NCBI GenBank assembly: GCA_002432425.1
Contig: DJEL01000056.1
Coordinates: 5,908 to 69,907, forward strand
Length of the DNA: 64,000 bases
Direction of reading: 5' to 3'
DNA from: Lachnospiraceae bacterium UBA5899
Lineage (GTDB): Bacteria; Bacillota; Clostridia; Lachnospirales; Lachnospiraceae
This document shows, piece by piece, positions 46,142 through 53,552 of the stretch (position 1 is its first letter; every line of letters starts with the position of its first letter). Below the pieces are notes generated by a model. The model was not told the DNA's origin, did no database searches, and worked only from the letters and a program-made list of their open reading frames with translations. The position numbers and the translations under genes are program-made.

Positions 46142-47905
46142 ATGACACCTATGAAATGGTTTTTCTCCTTTTTGAAGAAATACCGTAAAAATCTGATTCT
46201 CGGAATTTTTCTTACCATCCTGATTACCGCCCTGAACATCGTCAATCCCTACATATCCGGTATGATTGTCGATGACGTCATCACCGGCGGACGGTACAAC
46301 CTGCTCTACCCCCTGGTCGGACTGATGCTCTTAATTGTCATTATCCGCGGCGCCCTGCGCTTTTACTACCAGCTTGTCTTCGAGACGGCATCCCAGGGAG
46401 TTCTGTATGACATGCGGGACAAAGTATACCGCAAACTCCTGCAGGAGGACTTTGCCTTTTATAATAAGAAGAGAACCGGTGACCTGATGAGCCGTCAGAC
46501 CGGCGATATGGATGCCATCCGCCATTTTGTGGCTTATGTCATCTACAACACTCTGGAAAATGTCCTGATGTTTGTCTTTGCGCTTGTCATGATTTTTACC
46601 GTCAATGCAAAGTTAGCTCTCTGCATGCTTGTTGTACTGCCTTTTACCGCGCTGTGCACCTATATGCAGTCCAAAGAAGTAAAGCCCGCTTTTAAGCGGA
46701 ACCGCGACTGCTTCTCTTCCTTAAATGCTTTTGTGCAGGAAAATGTCAGCGGCAACCGCGTGGTTAGAGCCTTTTCCAAGGAAGACTACGAAATCGAAAA
46801 ATTCAACAAAGAAAACGACGCCTTCCGTGCAGCCCAGATTTCTGCATCCGGTGTATGGAAAAAATACGTGCCCATTTTTGAAGTGCTGGCGTATTCCTTG
46901 AACATCATCCTTATGCTCTACGGCGGCTACATGGTAATTCAGGGCGAGATTACCTTAGGCGACCTGGTTGTGGTAAACGGTTATCTGTGGATGCTTAACA
47001 ATCCCCTTCGTATGGCGGGCTGGCTGGTCAATGACATCGGCAACTTCATTACCTCCGTGGAAAAAATTTACACCACCTACAACGAAGAGCCCCATGTCAA
47101 AACCCCTTACACCGGCACCCATACCCACTTAAACGGCGCCGTGGAATTTGAAAACGTGTCCTACCGTGCGGACGACGAGGACATCGTCATGGACATCAAC
47201 TTCAAGGTAAAGCCCGGTCAGACCGTGGGCATCATCGGCTCCACCGGTGCCGGCAAATCCACGATTATGAACCTGCTCTGCCGTTTCTATGATACCACCT
47301 CCGGCACGGTACGCATTGACGGTGAGGATGTGCGGAATATGGATTTATACAATCTTCGTGACAACATCGGCATGGCCATGCAGGATGTGTTCCTGTTTTC
47401 CGATACCATCGAAGGCAACATTGCCTACGGCCGTCCCGACTGTTCCTTTGAGGATGTCAAAAAAGCTGCCATTATGGCGGACGCCAACCACTTTATCAGT
47501 GCCATGCCGGACGGCTACGACACCATTGTGGGAGAACGCGGCGTAGGACTTTCCGGCGGTCAGAAACAGCGTATTTCCTTAGCAAGAGCACTGCTTAAGG
47601 ACCCTTCCATTCTGATTTTGGATGACACCACTTCTGCCGTGGATATGGAAACCGAAAGCTATATCCAGAAGCAGCTTAAAAATATTGACAAGAAATGCAC
47701 TATTTTCATCATTGCCTACCGCATCTCTTCCATTAAAGATGCCGACCTGATTTTAGTTATGGACAAAGGCCGCATCATTGAGCAGGGCAGCCACGAGGAG
47801 CTGATGAAGAAAGGCGGCTATTATGCCGAAACCTTCCACAGCCAGTACGGAGAAATTCCGAAAGAGCTGTTCCCTGAAAATTCCGCAGCGAAAGGAGGCT
47901 GTTAA
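46142..47905 (+). CDS. ABC exporter subunit with degenerate ATP site
   Basis: A 587-residue fused membrane/ATPase half-transporter: six N-terminal helices (to about 310) and an ATPase domain with Walker A GSTGAGKST, signature LSGGQKQRISLARALL and Walker B ILILDDTTSAVD. The Walker B is followed by Asp instead of the catalytic Glu, and the H-loop reads IIAYRISSI instead of IIAHR, so this subunit's ATP site is degenerate. That is the pattern of heterodimeric exporters such as BmrC/BmrD or TM287/288. CCGGAGG precedes the ATG. Co-transcribed with the next gene; substrate unknown, drugs or lipids likely by family. Confidence 0.93.
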   Translation: MTPMKWFFSFLKKYRKNLILGIFLTILITALNIVNPYISGMIVDDVITGGRYNLLYPLVGLMLLIVIIRGALRFYYQLVFETASQGVLYDMRDKVYRKLLQEDFAFYNKKRTGDLMSRQTGDMDAIRHFVAYVIYNTLENVLMFVFALVMIFTVNAKLALCMLVVLPFTALCTYMQSKEVKPAFKRNRDCFSSLNAFVQENVSGNRVVRAFSKEDYEIEKFNKENDAFRAAQISASGVWKKYVPIFEVLAYSLNIILMLYGGYMVIQGEITLGDLVVVNGYLWMLNNPLRMAGWLVNDIGNFITSVEKIYTTYNEEPHVKTPYTGTHTHLNGAVEFENVSYRADDEDIVMDINFKVKPGQTVGIIGSTGAGKSTIMNLLCRFYDTTSGTVRIDGEDVRNMDLYNLRDNIGMAMQDVFLFSDTIEGNIAYGRPDCSFEDVKKAAIMADANHFISAMPDGYDTIVGERGVGLSGGQKQRISLARALLKDPSILILDDTTSAVDMETESYIQKQLKNIDKKCTIFIIAYRISSIKDADLILVMDKGRIIEQGSHEELMKKGGYYAETFHSQYGEIPKELFPENSAAKGGC

Positions 47906-47906
47906 G

Positions 47907-49694
47907 ATGGCAAGAAACCGTTATGATGTGGATGAAACCTTAGAGGATTCCTTTGACTTAAACCAGGTAAAACGTCTGGCAAATTACATAAAACCTTACA
48001 AAAAGGAAATGGGCCTTGTTATCTTTATGATGCTGTCCTCTTCCGCCCTCACTATGCTGATTCCTATTTTCTTCCAGAAAATCATGGATGTATGCATTCC
48101 GGCAAAGGACATGAAGCAGATTTTCGTATATGCGGGTCTGACGCTTGTCATTGCCCTTTACACTGCCTTTTCCCTGTCGCTCAAAATCAAGCACATGAGC
48201 TCTATCGGTCAGAATATCATCCACGATTTGCGCTACGACATTTTCAAGCACCTGCAGGAGCTTCCTTTTTCCTACTTTGACGATAAGCCCCACGGCAAAA
48301 TCCAGGTCCGTGTGGTAAACTACGTCAACAGCTTAAGTGATTTGTTAAGCAACGGTATCGTCAACACCCTGACCGACCTCTGCAACCTGATTTTCATTCT
48401 GATTTTCATGTTGATTGAGGATGTGCGCCTGACGTTAATTTGTCTGGCGGGTCTGCCTCTTTTAGCCCTTGTCATTGTCTTTATCAAGAAAAGACAGCGC
48501 CGTGCATGGCAGATTCAGAGCAACAAGCAGTCCAACTTAAACGCCTATATTGCCGAAAGCATCGGCGGTATCCGGGTTACCCAGTCCTTTGTCCGGGAAG
48601 ACCGCAACGTGGGCATTTTCAACAATTTAAGCACCAGCTACCGCAGCGCCTGGATGCGTGCCGTAAAATACAACTTTATCCTCTGGCCGGGTGTGGACAT
48701 CATTTCCACCATTACCACCTCATTTGTATACATTTTAGGTGTGCGCTTTATTTTAGCTCCTTCCTCCACCCTGACCGTCGGTGTACTGATTGCTTTTACC
48801 ACATACATCAGCCGGTTCTGGCAGCCGATTAACACACTGGCAGGTTTTTATAACTCTCTCCTAACCGCCATTTCCTATCTGGAACGTATTTTTGAAACCA
48901 TTGACGAGCCGGTACTGGTTAAGGATGCGGAGGATGCTGTGGAAATGCCGCCCATCAAAGGCGAAGTTACCTTTGAAAACGTATCCTTCAGCTACGAGGA
49001 AGGTCATAAAATTTTAGACAACATCAACTTTACGGTTAAACCCGGCGAAACCTATGCCATTGTGGGCCCCACCGGCGCAGGCAAGACAACCATTGTCAAC
49101 CTTATCAGCCGCTTCTACAATGTGGACTCCGGCAGAATTTTAATTGACGGCGTCGATATTTCCAAAGTGACGCTCCGCTCCCTCCGGACGCAGATGGGTA
49201 TTATGATGCAGGACTCCTTTATTTTCTCCGGCACCATTATGGACAATATCCGCTACGGCAACAAAACCGCTACCGATGAGGAAGTTATCCGCGCAGCCAA
49301 GACCGTCTGCGCCCATGAATTTATTGAAAAACTGGAAAACGGTTACTATACCGAGGTAAACGAACGGGGAAGCCGTCTTTCCGCCGGTCAGCGCCAGCTT
49401 ATCTCCTTTGCCCGTGCGCTCCTTGCCAACCCCGCCATCCTGATTTTGGACGAGGCGACCTCCAGCATTGATACGGAAACGGAAATCCTTTTGCAGAAGG
49501 GCCTGAATGAGCTTCTGAAAAACAGAACCTCCTTCATCATCGCCCACAGGCTTTCCACCATCAAAAATGCCAACTGCATCATGTATGTGGACCAGGGCAG
49601 CATTATGGAAAAGGGCAATCATGACGAACTTCTTGCCCAGCATGGTGAATACTACCACCTGTATATGTCGCAGTATGATTTCCTGAAGAAATAA
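47907..49694 (+). CDS. ABC exporter subunit with intact ATP site
   Basis: A 595-residue half-transporter: six helices and an ATPase domain with Walker A GPTGAGKTT, Walker B ILILDEATSSID with the catalytic Glu, and H-loop IIAHRLSTI. The signature is the variant LSAGQRQLISFARALL. Together with its partner it yields one consensus site (this Walker motifs plus the partner's LSGGQ) and one degenerate site. The start at 47907 follows AAAGGAGG one nucleotide after the upstream stop; an earlier in-frame start at 47823 overlaps the previous gene and is unlikely. Confidence 0.93.
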   Translation: MARNRYDVDETLEDSFDLNQVKRLANYIKPYKKEMGLVIFMMLSSSALTMLIPIFFQKIMDVCIPAKDMKQIFVYAGLTLVIALYTAFSLSLKIKHMSSIGQNIIHDLRYDIFKHLQELPFSYFDDKPHGKIQVRVVNYVNSLSDLLSNGIVNTLTDLCNLIFILIFMLIEDVRLTLICLAGLPLLALVIVFIKKRQRRAWQIQSNKQSNLNAYIAESIGGIRVTQSFVREDRNVGIFNNLSTSYRSAWMRAVKYNFILWPGVDIISTITTSFVYILGVRFILAPSSTLTVGVLIAFTTYISRFWQPINTLAGFYNSLLTAISYLERIFETIDEPVLVKDAEDAVEMPPIKGEVTFENVSFSYEEGHKILDNINFTVKPGETYAIVGPTGAGKTTIVNLISRFYNVDSGRILIDGVDISKVTLRSLRTQMGIMMQDSFIFSGTIMDNIRYGNKTATDEEVIRAAKTVCAHEFIEKLENGYYTEVNERGSRLSAGQRQLISFARALLANPAILILDEATSSIDTETEILLQKGLNELLKNRTSFIIAHRLSTIKNANCIMYVDQGSIMEKGNHDELLAQHGEYYHLYMSQYDFLKK

Positions 49695-49706
49695 AAATTT
49701 ACACCC

Positions 49707-49742
49707 AAAAACGGAGTGTGTGAAATCACACACTCCGTTTTT
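49707..49742 (+). terminator. Terminator after the ABC exporter pair
   Basis: A perfect 16-bp stem (49707-49722 with 49727-49742), CGGAGTGTGTG core, AAAT loop, T-rich end. Confidence 0.93.
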
Positions 49743-49893
49743 CATTTTATTCTTTACCTTATCGCAGAATAATCTTTCTGCTTCAACCCCGGTTGCATAG
49801 CGCTTGCATTCTTCCAATCTGCGTCAAAGTTCCGGGCGTTCGTAAGTGACAGGGAAAACATTACAATTTATTATGTTTTGAGAATTTCCCTGA

Positions 49894-50325
49894 TTAATCT
49901 TCATATTCTTCGATTTTATAAGATATTAGTCTCACATCAGCATTCAAAAGCTTGTATACAATATTCTCCAAATACCAGGACATATCTGTATACTTTCCCT
50001 TAACAGTTTTTCGATTTATTGCTATGCTCAATATAATCTGACTGGTATTATATACCATTAAAGAAATCCCTTCCGTACCTTTACAATAAAATAAGTTTAC
50101 ACCTATCTGTTCTTTTCCTTCAATTTTTTTAGAAATAATGTCATATAGCTCACTTTCAGATATCTCGTCACATCGCCAATCGTACTTATCGTCATCACCA
50201 ATTGGCAAATATTCGACCTTCCCTTGTGGATTATGAATATGCCATCCTATCTGTTGAAATATCCTTAAAATATCTGCTATACTTTCCGAATAAGCACTGC
50301 AATCTAATGTCATTAATGCTTCCAT
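49894..50325 (-). CDS. Hypothetical protein, possible immunity protein
   Basis: A 143-residue acidic soluble protein (MEALMTLDCSAYSESIADIL ... LISYKIEEYED). I do not recognise a domain. It is AT-rich compared with the rest of the window and has an AAAGGAG Shine-Dalgarno before the ATG. It lies 39 nt downstream of a broken frame whose C-terminal end resembles a toxin tail, the usual toxin-immunity layout. An immunity role is inference from context. Confidence 0.55.
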   Translation of the reverse strand: MEALMTLDCSAYSESIADILRIFQQIGWHIHNPQGKVEYLPIGDDDKYDWRCDEISESELYDIISKKIEGKEQIGVNLFYCKGTEGISLMVYNTSQIILSIAINRKTVKGKYTDMSWYLENIVYKLLNADVRLISYKIEEYED

Positions 50326-50364
50326 TCACATGCTCCTTTAATCTAATAATTCTGTAAACGTTAT

Positions 50365-50550
50365 TCACTTTTGTGTAAGCCATTGTTTTATTGATTCTGG
50401 TATAACATCTGCCGTAAAATCAGCCATTTCATCTGTATCTTTAATTCCTCTGGCTTTTGCAACGTCTATCGTCTTCTAAAACTTTATCGCCTTTACCATA
50501 GAAGTTCTAAATTCACACACTCGAATACCGCTGAAATTGTTATGGAACAC
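50365..50550 (-). pseudogene. Disrupted coding remnant, possible polymorphic toxin C-terminus
   Basis: A continuous frame from about 50550 to the stop at 50365 is broken by one in-frame TAG (50478-50476). It reads, in pieces, HNNFSGIRVCEFRTSMVKAI, then after the stop TIDVAKARGIKDTDEMADFT and VIPESIKQWLTQK. No start codon or signal is visible, so it looks like the tail of a larger gene. Secreted toxin C-termini of contact-dependent systems can look like this, but I cannot name a family. It directly precedes the 143-residue protein. Confidence 0.45.
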
Positions 50551-50561
50551 TCTCTGTTTTT

Positions 50562-50613
50562 TTATTCCAACATTTCAACAAACTCTGAGAATGTATCTGC
50601 TATCGTTCTACAA
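50562..50613 (-). pseudogene. Short remnant resembling an SMI1/KNR4 (SUKH) immunity protein tail
   Basis: A 16-codon stretch ending at the TAA (50564-50562) reads IADTFSEFVEMLE, the pattern that closes many SMI1/KNR4-type immunity proteins. The start is missing, and the 3' end of the next ORF overlaps it. Too short to be certain. Confidence 0.35.
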
Positions 50614-50937
50614 AATTAATGTTTCCACCTCCTCAACTTCTTCATTAAAAACTTTTGTTTCCTCATCCTTCATACCATACTCTTGCAAATCTAATGTCTT
50701 AACTTTAGATATGACAGTTTCTAATCTATTTTTGAATTGTTCTGATATTTTTTTACCACATCTGGAATATCTGGTTGCAATTGTTATGTTCAGTATGATT
50801 TCCTCAATTTCGTCCAAATCGTGGTTATAGTAAACACTTTGTTCAACTGCAATATCATATTCACTTCCTTGGTCAATCCACCCATAAAATGTTTCCAAGG
50901 CTTCATATTTTTTTTGATAGAAATTTATTTTTTTCAC
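50608..50937 (-). CDS. Hypothetical protein, possible immunity protein
   Basis: A 109-residue charged protein (MKKINFYQKKYEALETFYGW ... VFNEEVEEVETLIL), AT-rich, starting at a GTG with AAGGAG eight nt upstream. No domain recognised; no signal peptide or helix of membrane type. Size, composition and neighbours suit a toxin-immunity cluster but nothing direct proves it. Its 3' end may have been altered by the join to the SMI1-like remnant. Confidence 0.5.
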   Translation of the reverse strand: MKKINFYQKKYEALETFYGWIDQGSEYDIAVEQSVYYNHDLDEIEEIILNITIATRYSRCGKKISEQFKNRLETVISKVKTLDLQEYGMKDEETKVFNEEVEEVETLIL

Positions 50938-50981
50938 TTTTCACACTCCTTATTTATTGACACTATAAAGGAATTCCATAT

Positions 50982-51071
50982 CTATATGCCGCATCCGGCA
51001 CAGAAAGCTCCCGTGCAAAACACGGCAATGAGGATTCCCTTTCCAAATTTCATAATTTTCACTCTTTTCAT
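50982..51071 (-). CDS. 29-residue ORF consisting of a lipoprotein signal peptide
   Basis: MKRVKIMKFGKGILIAVFCT, then GAFCAGCGI and a stop. Basic N-terminus, hydrophobic core and an AGC lipobox are complete, but only two residues follow the Cys. It is probably the leftover start of a lost lipoprotein gene, or a very short secreted peptide. No strong Shine-Dalgarno is visible. It lies at the 5' edge of the AT-rich patch, upstream of the 109-residue ORF. Confidence 0.4.
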   Translation of the reverse strand: MKRVKIMKFGKGILIAVFCTGAFCAGCGI

Positions 51072-51143
51072 TTTTTGCTTTATATATTTATAATTTTATA
51101 TTATTGTATTATTGTTTATTTTGTCAATTTAATTTAAAAAACA

Positions 51144-51174
51144 AAAAGACCTGAATTTTCGTTTTCAAGTCTTT
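51144..51174 (-). terminator. Terminator after mgtE
   Basis: AAAGACCTGAA (51145-51155) pairs with TTCAAGTCTTT (51164-51174) allowing one G-U pair, with Ts following on the minus strand. Confidence 0.8.
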
Positions 51175-51202
51175 CAAATTTCTATTTTCTAAAACAATTT
51201 CC

Positions 51203-52534
51203 TCAGATATGCAGTATCGCCGAAGCAATCTGGAAATACACAATCAAAGAAAGGGCATCCACGATGGTGGTGATAAAAGGGCTCGCCATAACAGCGGGGT
51301 CGAAGCCAATCCGCTTTGCCAAAATCGGCAGGGTACAGCCAATCATCTTTGCCAGGAATACCGCTACAATCAGGGTCAGACACACAACAATGGCTACCGT
51401 CACGCCTACTCTGTCAATCAGAAGCAGTTTGAAAAAGTTGGCAACGGAAAGGGTAATGCCGCAAAGCACCGCCACGCGGATTTCCTTCCAGATAACTGCG
51501 AATGTATCCTTGTAACCGATTTCTCCAAGGGAAAGTCCGCGGATAATGGAAACGCTGGACTGACCGCCGGCGTTGCCGCCCGTATCCATCAGCATGGGGA
51601 TAAACATGGTCAGCACCGCATAGGTGCTTAAGGCATCCTCAAAGTGGCTGATAATCTGACCGGTAAAGGTAGCCGACACCATGAGGAGTAAAAGCCAGGG
51701 AATTCTTTTCTTGAAGGTTTCAAAAATGCCCGTTTTCATATAGGGCTTGTCGGAAGGAACGATAGCCGCCATCTTTTCAATATCCTCGGTGGCCTCTTCT
51801 TCCATGATATCCACGATATCATCGACGGTGATAATACCGACCAGCCGGTTTTCATTGTCCACAACGGGCATGGTGGTAAAGTCGTATTTTTTGAACTGTC
51901 TGGCAACCTCTTCCTGATCCATCAGGGTATTGATGGAAATGACATTTTCATGCATGATGTCACCGATGATTTCATCCGGGTCGCTGAGCAGTAAGTATCT
52001 TAAGGCAACGGTACCGAGCAGCCTTCTCTGCGCATCGAGCACATAACAGATGTTGATGGTCTCGCTGTCCACACCGACTTTACGGATGCGGGCAATGGCT
52101 TCCTCTACCGTCAGGTTTTCTTTTAAGTCCACATACTCCACGGTCATGATACTGCCGGCGGAGTCCTCCGGATAACGAAGCAGGTGATTGATATCACGCC
52201 GCATTTCCGGGCTGGCATTTGCCAGAAGCTTTTTTACGATATTGGCGGGCATCTCTTCCAGAAGGTCCGTTGCATCATCCGCCATCAGGTTGTTGATAAT
52301 GCCTGCCGCATCCTTTTCCGACAGGGATGTAATGATGAGCTGCTGATTGTCCACTTCCATATAGGAAAAAACATCGGCTGCCAGGTCCTTCGGTAAAATA
52401 CGGAATACCTTTAACATTTCCTCTTCGGGAAGGTTTTCCAAGAGAATAGCCACATCGGCTTCATTCATCTCTGCCAGTTTCTGGCGCAGGGATGTGTACT
52501 GACGGGTTGTCAGTAATTCCTTGATTTCATCCAT
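51203..52534 (-). CDS. mgtE: Magnesium transporter MgtE
   Basis: A 443-residue Mg2+ channel with the N-terminal domain (ADVAILLENLPEEEMLKVFR), two CBS domains (about 130-250) and five membrane helices. The conserved DTGGNAGGQSSVSIIRGL segment, unique to MgtE pores, is intact. It imports Mg2+ and closes when cytoplasmic Mg2+ binds the CBS region. AAAGGAG precedes the ATG. No M-box is seen in the 173-nt leader; instead a short upstream ORF overlaps the mgtE start. Confidence 0.96.
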   Translation of the reverse strand: MDEIKELLTTRQYTSLRQKLAEMNEADVAILLENLPEEEMLKVFRILPKDLAADVFSYMEVDNQQLIITSLSEKDAAGIINNLMADDATDLLEEMPANIVKKLLANASPEMRRDINHLLRYPEDSAGSIMTVEYVDLKENLTVEEAIARIRKVGVDSETINICYVLDAQRRLLGTVALRYLLLSDPDEIIGDIMHENVISINTLMDQEEVARQFKKYDFTTMPVVDNENRLVGIITVDDIVDIMEEEATEDIEKMAAIVPSDKPYMKTGIFETFKKRIPWLLLLMVSATFTGQIISHFEDALSTYAVLTMFIPMLMDTGGNAGGQSSVSIIRGLSLGEIGYKDTFAVIWKEIRVAVLCGITLSVANFFKLLLIDRVGVTVAIVVCLTLIVAVFLAKMIGCTLPILAKRIGFDPAVMASPFITTIVDALSLIVYFQIASAILHI

Positions 52535-52623
52535 AATCGTTCTCCTTTAGTTGTCAATGGGGTCTTCATGCATCGGGCAGGAAGAGGGTTATCGTTACTG
52601 TGCGTCTTACTGTGCGATTTCAT
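52510..52623 (-). CDS. Leader ORF overlapping the mgtE start
   Basis: A 37-codon frame, MKSHSKTHSNDNPLPARCMK then TPLTTKGERLWMKSRNY, with a strong AAGGTGG motif 8 nt before the ATG at 52623. It ends inside mgtE, 24 nt past the mgtE ATG in a different frame, so translating it would affect mgtE initiation. Leader peptides control Mg2+ transporter genes in enteric bacteria (mgtL, mgtP), but this one is unrelated in sequence. Translation is inferred. Confidence 0.45.
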   Translation of the reverse strand: MKSHSKTHSNDNPLPARCMKTPLTTKGERLWMKSRNY

Positions 52624-52696
52624 CAAAACCACCACCTTTCTCCTAAACGGAAAACATTTTTGGGTGTGCCTCTTTACGTTTTTACACACCTTACTT

Positions 52697-52724
52697 ATTT
52701 TAACATATCAACTTTCGTTGTCAA
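52697..52724 (-). promoter_or_regulatory. Promoter upstream of mgtE
   Basis: TTGACA (52724-52719), 16 nt, TAAAAT (52702-52697) on the minus strand with a TGT extended -10. The -35 lies in the last codons of the YigZ gene. A GGTGTG / CACACC hairpin follows in the leader. Confidence 0.7.
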
Positions 52725-53355
52725 CGTAAGAAATGGGATTTTCCTGTAAAATTTCTGTCCTGCCTGCCGTGGCTTCCGTAATATCCCGGACAAGTTTTTC
52801 CTTCTCTTCCGCCGGAACCAGCACCTGCAGGGTCACCTTTTCACCATAATCACTGTCCTTCGGCGTAAGTCCCATGGCGGACAGAAGATACAGAATTTTG
52901 CCGATGCCGTTATAATCCGTGGTAAGGGTAAGGGGCACTCCCATGCGGAGCACGCCAATCCTGCAGCCGTTAAGCCCTTCCTTCACCGCCTGGGTGTAGG
53001 CGCGCACCAGGCCGCCCGTGCCGAGCAGCGTACCGCCGAAATACCTTGTCACCACCACCACGATGTTTTTAATATTTTCCCGCAAAAGCACTTCCAGCAT
53101 GGGGCGTCCCGCCGTACCGGACGGCTCCCCGTCGTCACTGCAGCGGGTCAGTTCTCCCCTCTCTCCTATGACAAAAGCGGAGCAGTTATGTCTGGCATCC
53201 CAGTATTTTTTCTTCATCGCCTCGATGAATGCCGTTGCCTCTTCTTCGGAGTCTGCCCGTGCAATGTTTGCTATAAACACGGATTTCTTTTCTTCTATCT
53301 GCCCGCTCCCGCCGGAAAGCAGGATGCGGCTGTTTATTTCGGTCTGTTCGCTCAT
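52708..53355 (-). CDS. YigZ/IMPACT family protein
   Basis: A 215-residue protein of the UPF0029/IMPACT family. Core motifs: KKSVFIANIARADSEEEATAFI, the DARHNCSAFVIG segment, SDDGEPSGTAGRPMLEVL and RYFGGTLLGTGGLVRAY. Function in bacteria is not established; a ribosome or translation-factor link is suggested for the eukaryotic relatives. Divergent from the PBP gene. Confidence 0.93.
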   Translation of the reverse strand: MSEQTEINSRILLSGGSGQIEEKKSVFIANIARADSEEEATAFIEAMKKKYWDARHNCSAFVIGERGELTRCSDDGEPSGTAGRPMLEVLLRENIKNIVVVVTRYFGGTLLGTGGLVRAYTQAVKEGLNGCRIGVLRMGVPLTLTTDYNGIGKILYLLSAMGLTPKDSDYGEKVTLQVLVPAEEKEKLVRDITEATAGRTEILQENPISYVDNES

Positions 53356-53472
53356 ATTCCGTCCCCAATACTGTTTCTTCGCAAAAGCTTTCTCTTGCCT
53401 TTTTTTATTCTACCATAGATATGATTAAAAGTGTTTTTTTTGTGAAACAATTCTTAAAAAATAACAAAAACC

Positions 53473-53501
53473 TTTATTTACCATATGTTTTTTGGTATAC
53501 T
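53473..53501 (+). promoter_or_regulatory. Promoter of the class A PBP gene
   Basis: TTTATT (53473-53478), 17 nt, TATACT (53496-53501), with a TGG extended -10. The ATG used for the PBP lies 51 nt downstream. Confidence 0.6.
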
Positions 53502-53552
53502 TATCATCAAAGGCAGTTGTGCCCGATTTATGCAAAACAGAAAGGAAACCTT

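Noticed and set aside
49140..49817. A 225-codon open frame on the minus strand
   Set aside because: It runs antisense to the conserved ATPase domain of the second ABC subunit, whose protein sequence is clearly under selection; the antisense frame has no recognisable domain or Shine-Dalgarno.
52535..52707. M-box (Mg2+) riboswitch in the mgtE leader
   Set aside because: The conserved M-box core motifs are not present; only a simple GGTGTG/CACACC hairpin and a leader ORF are seen.
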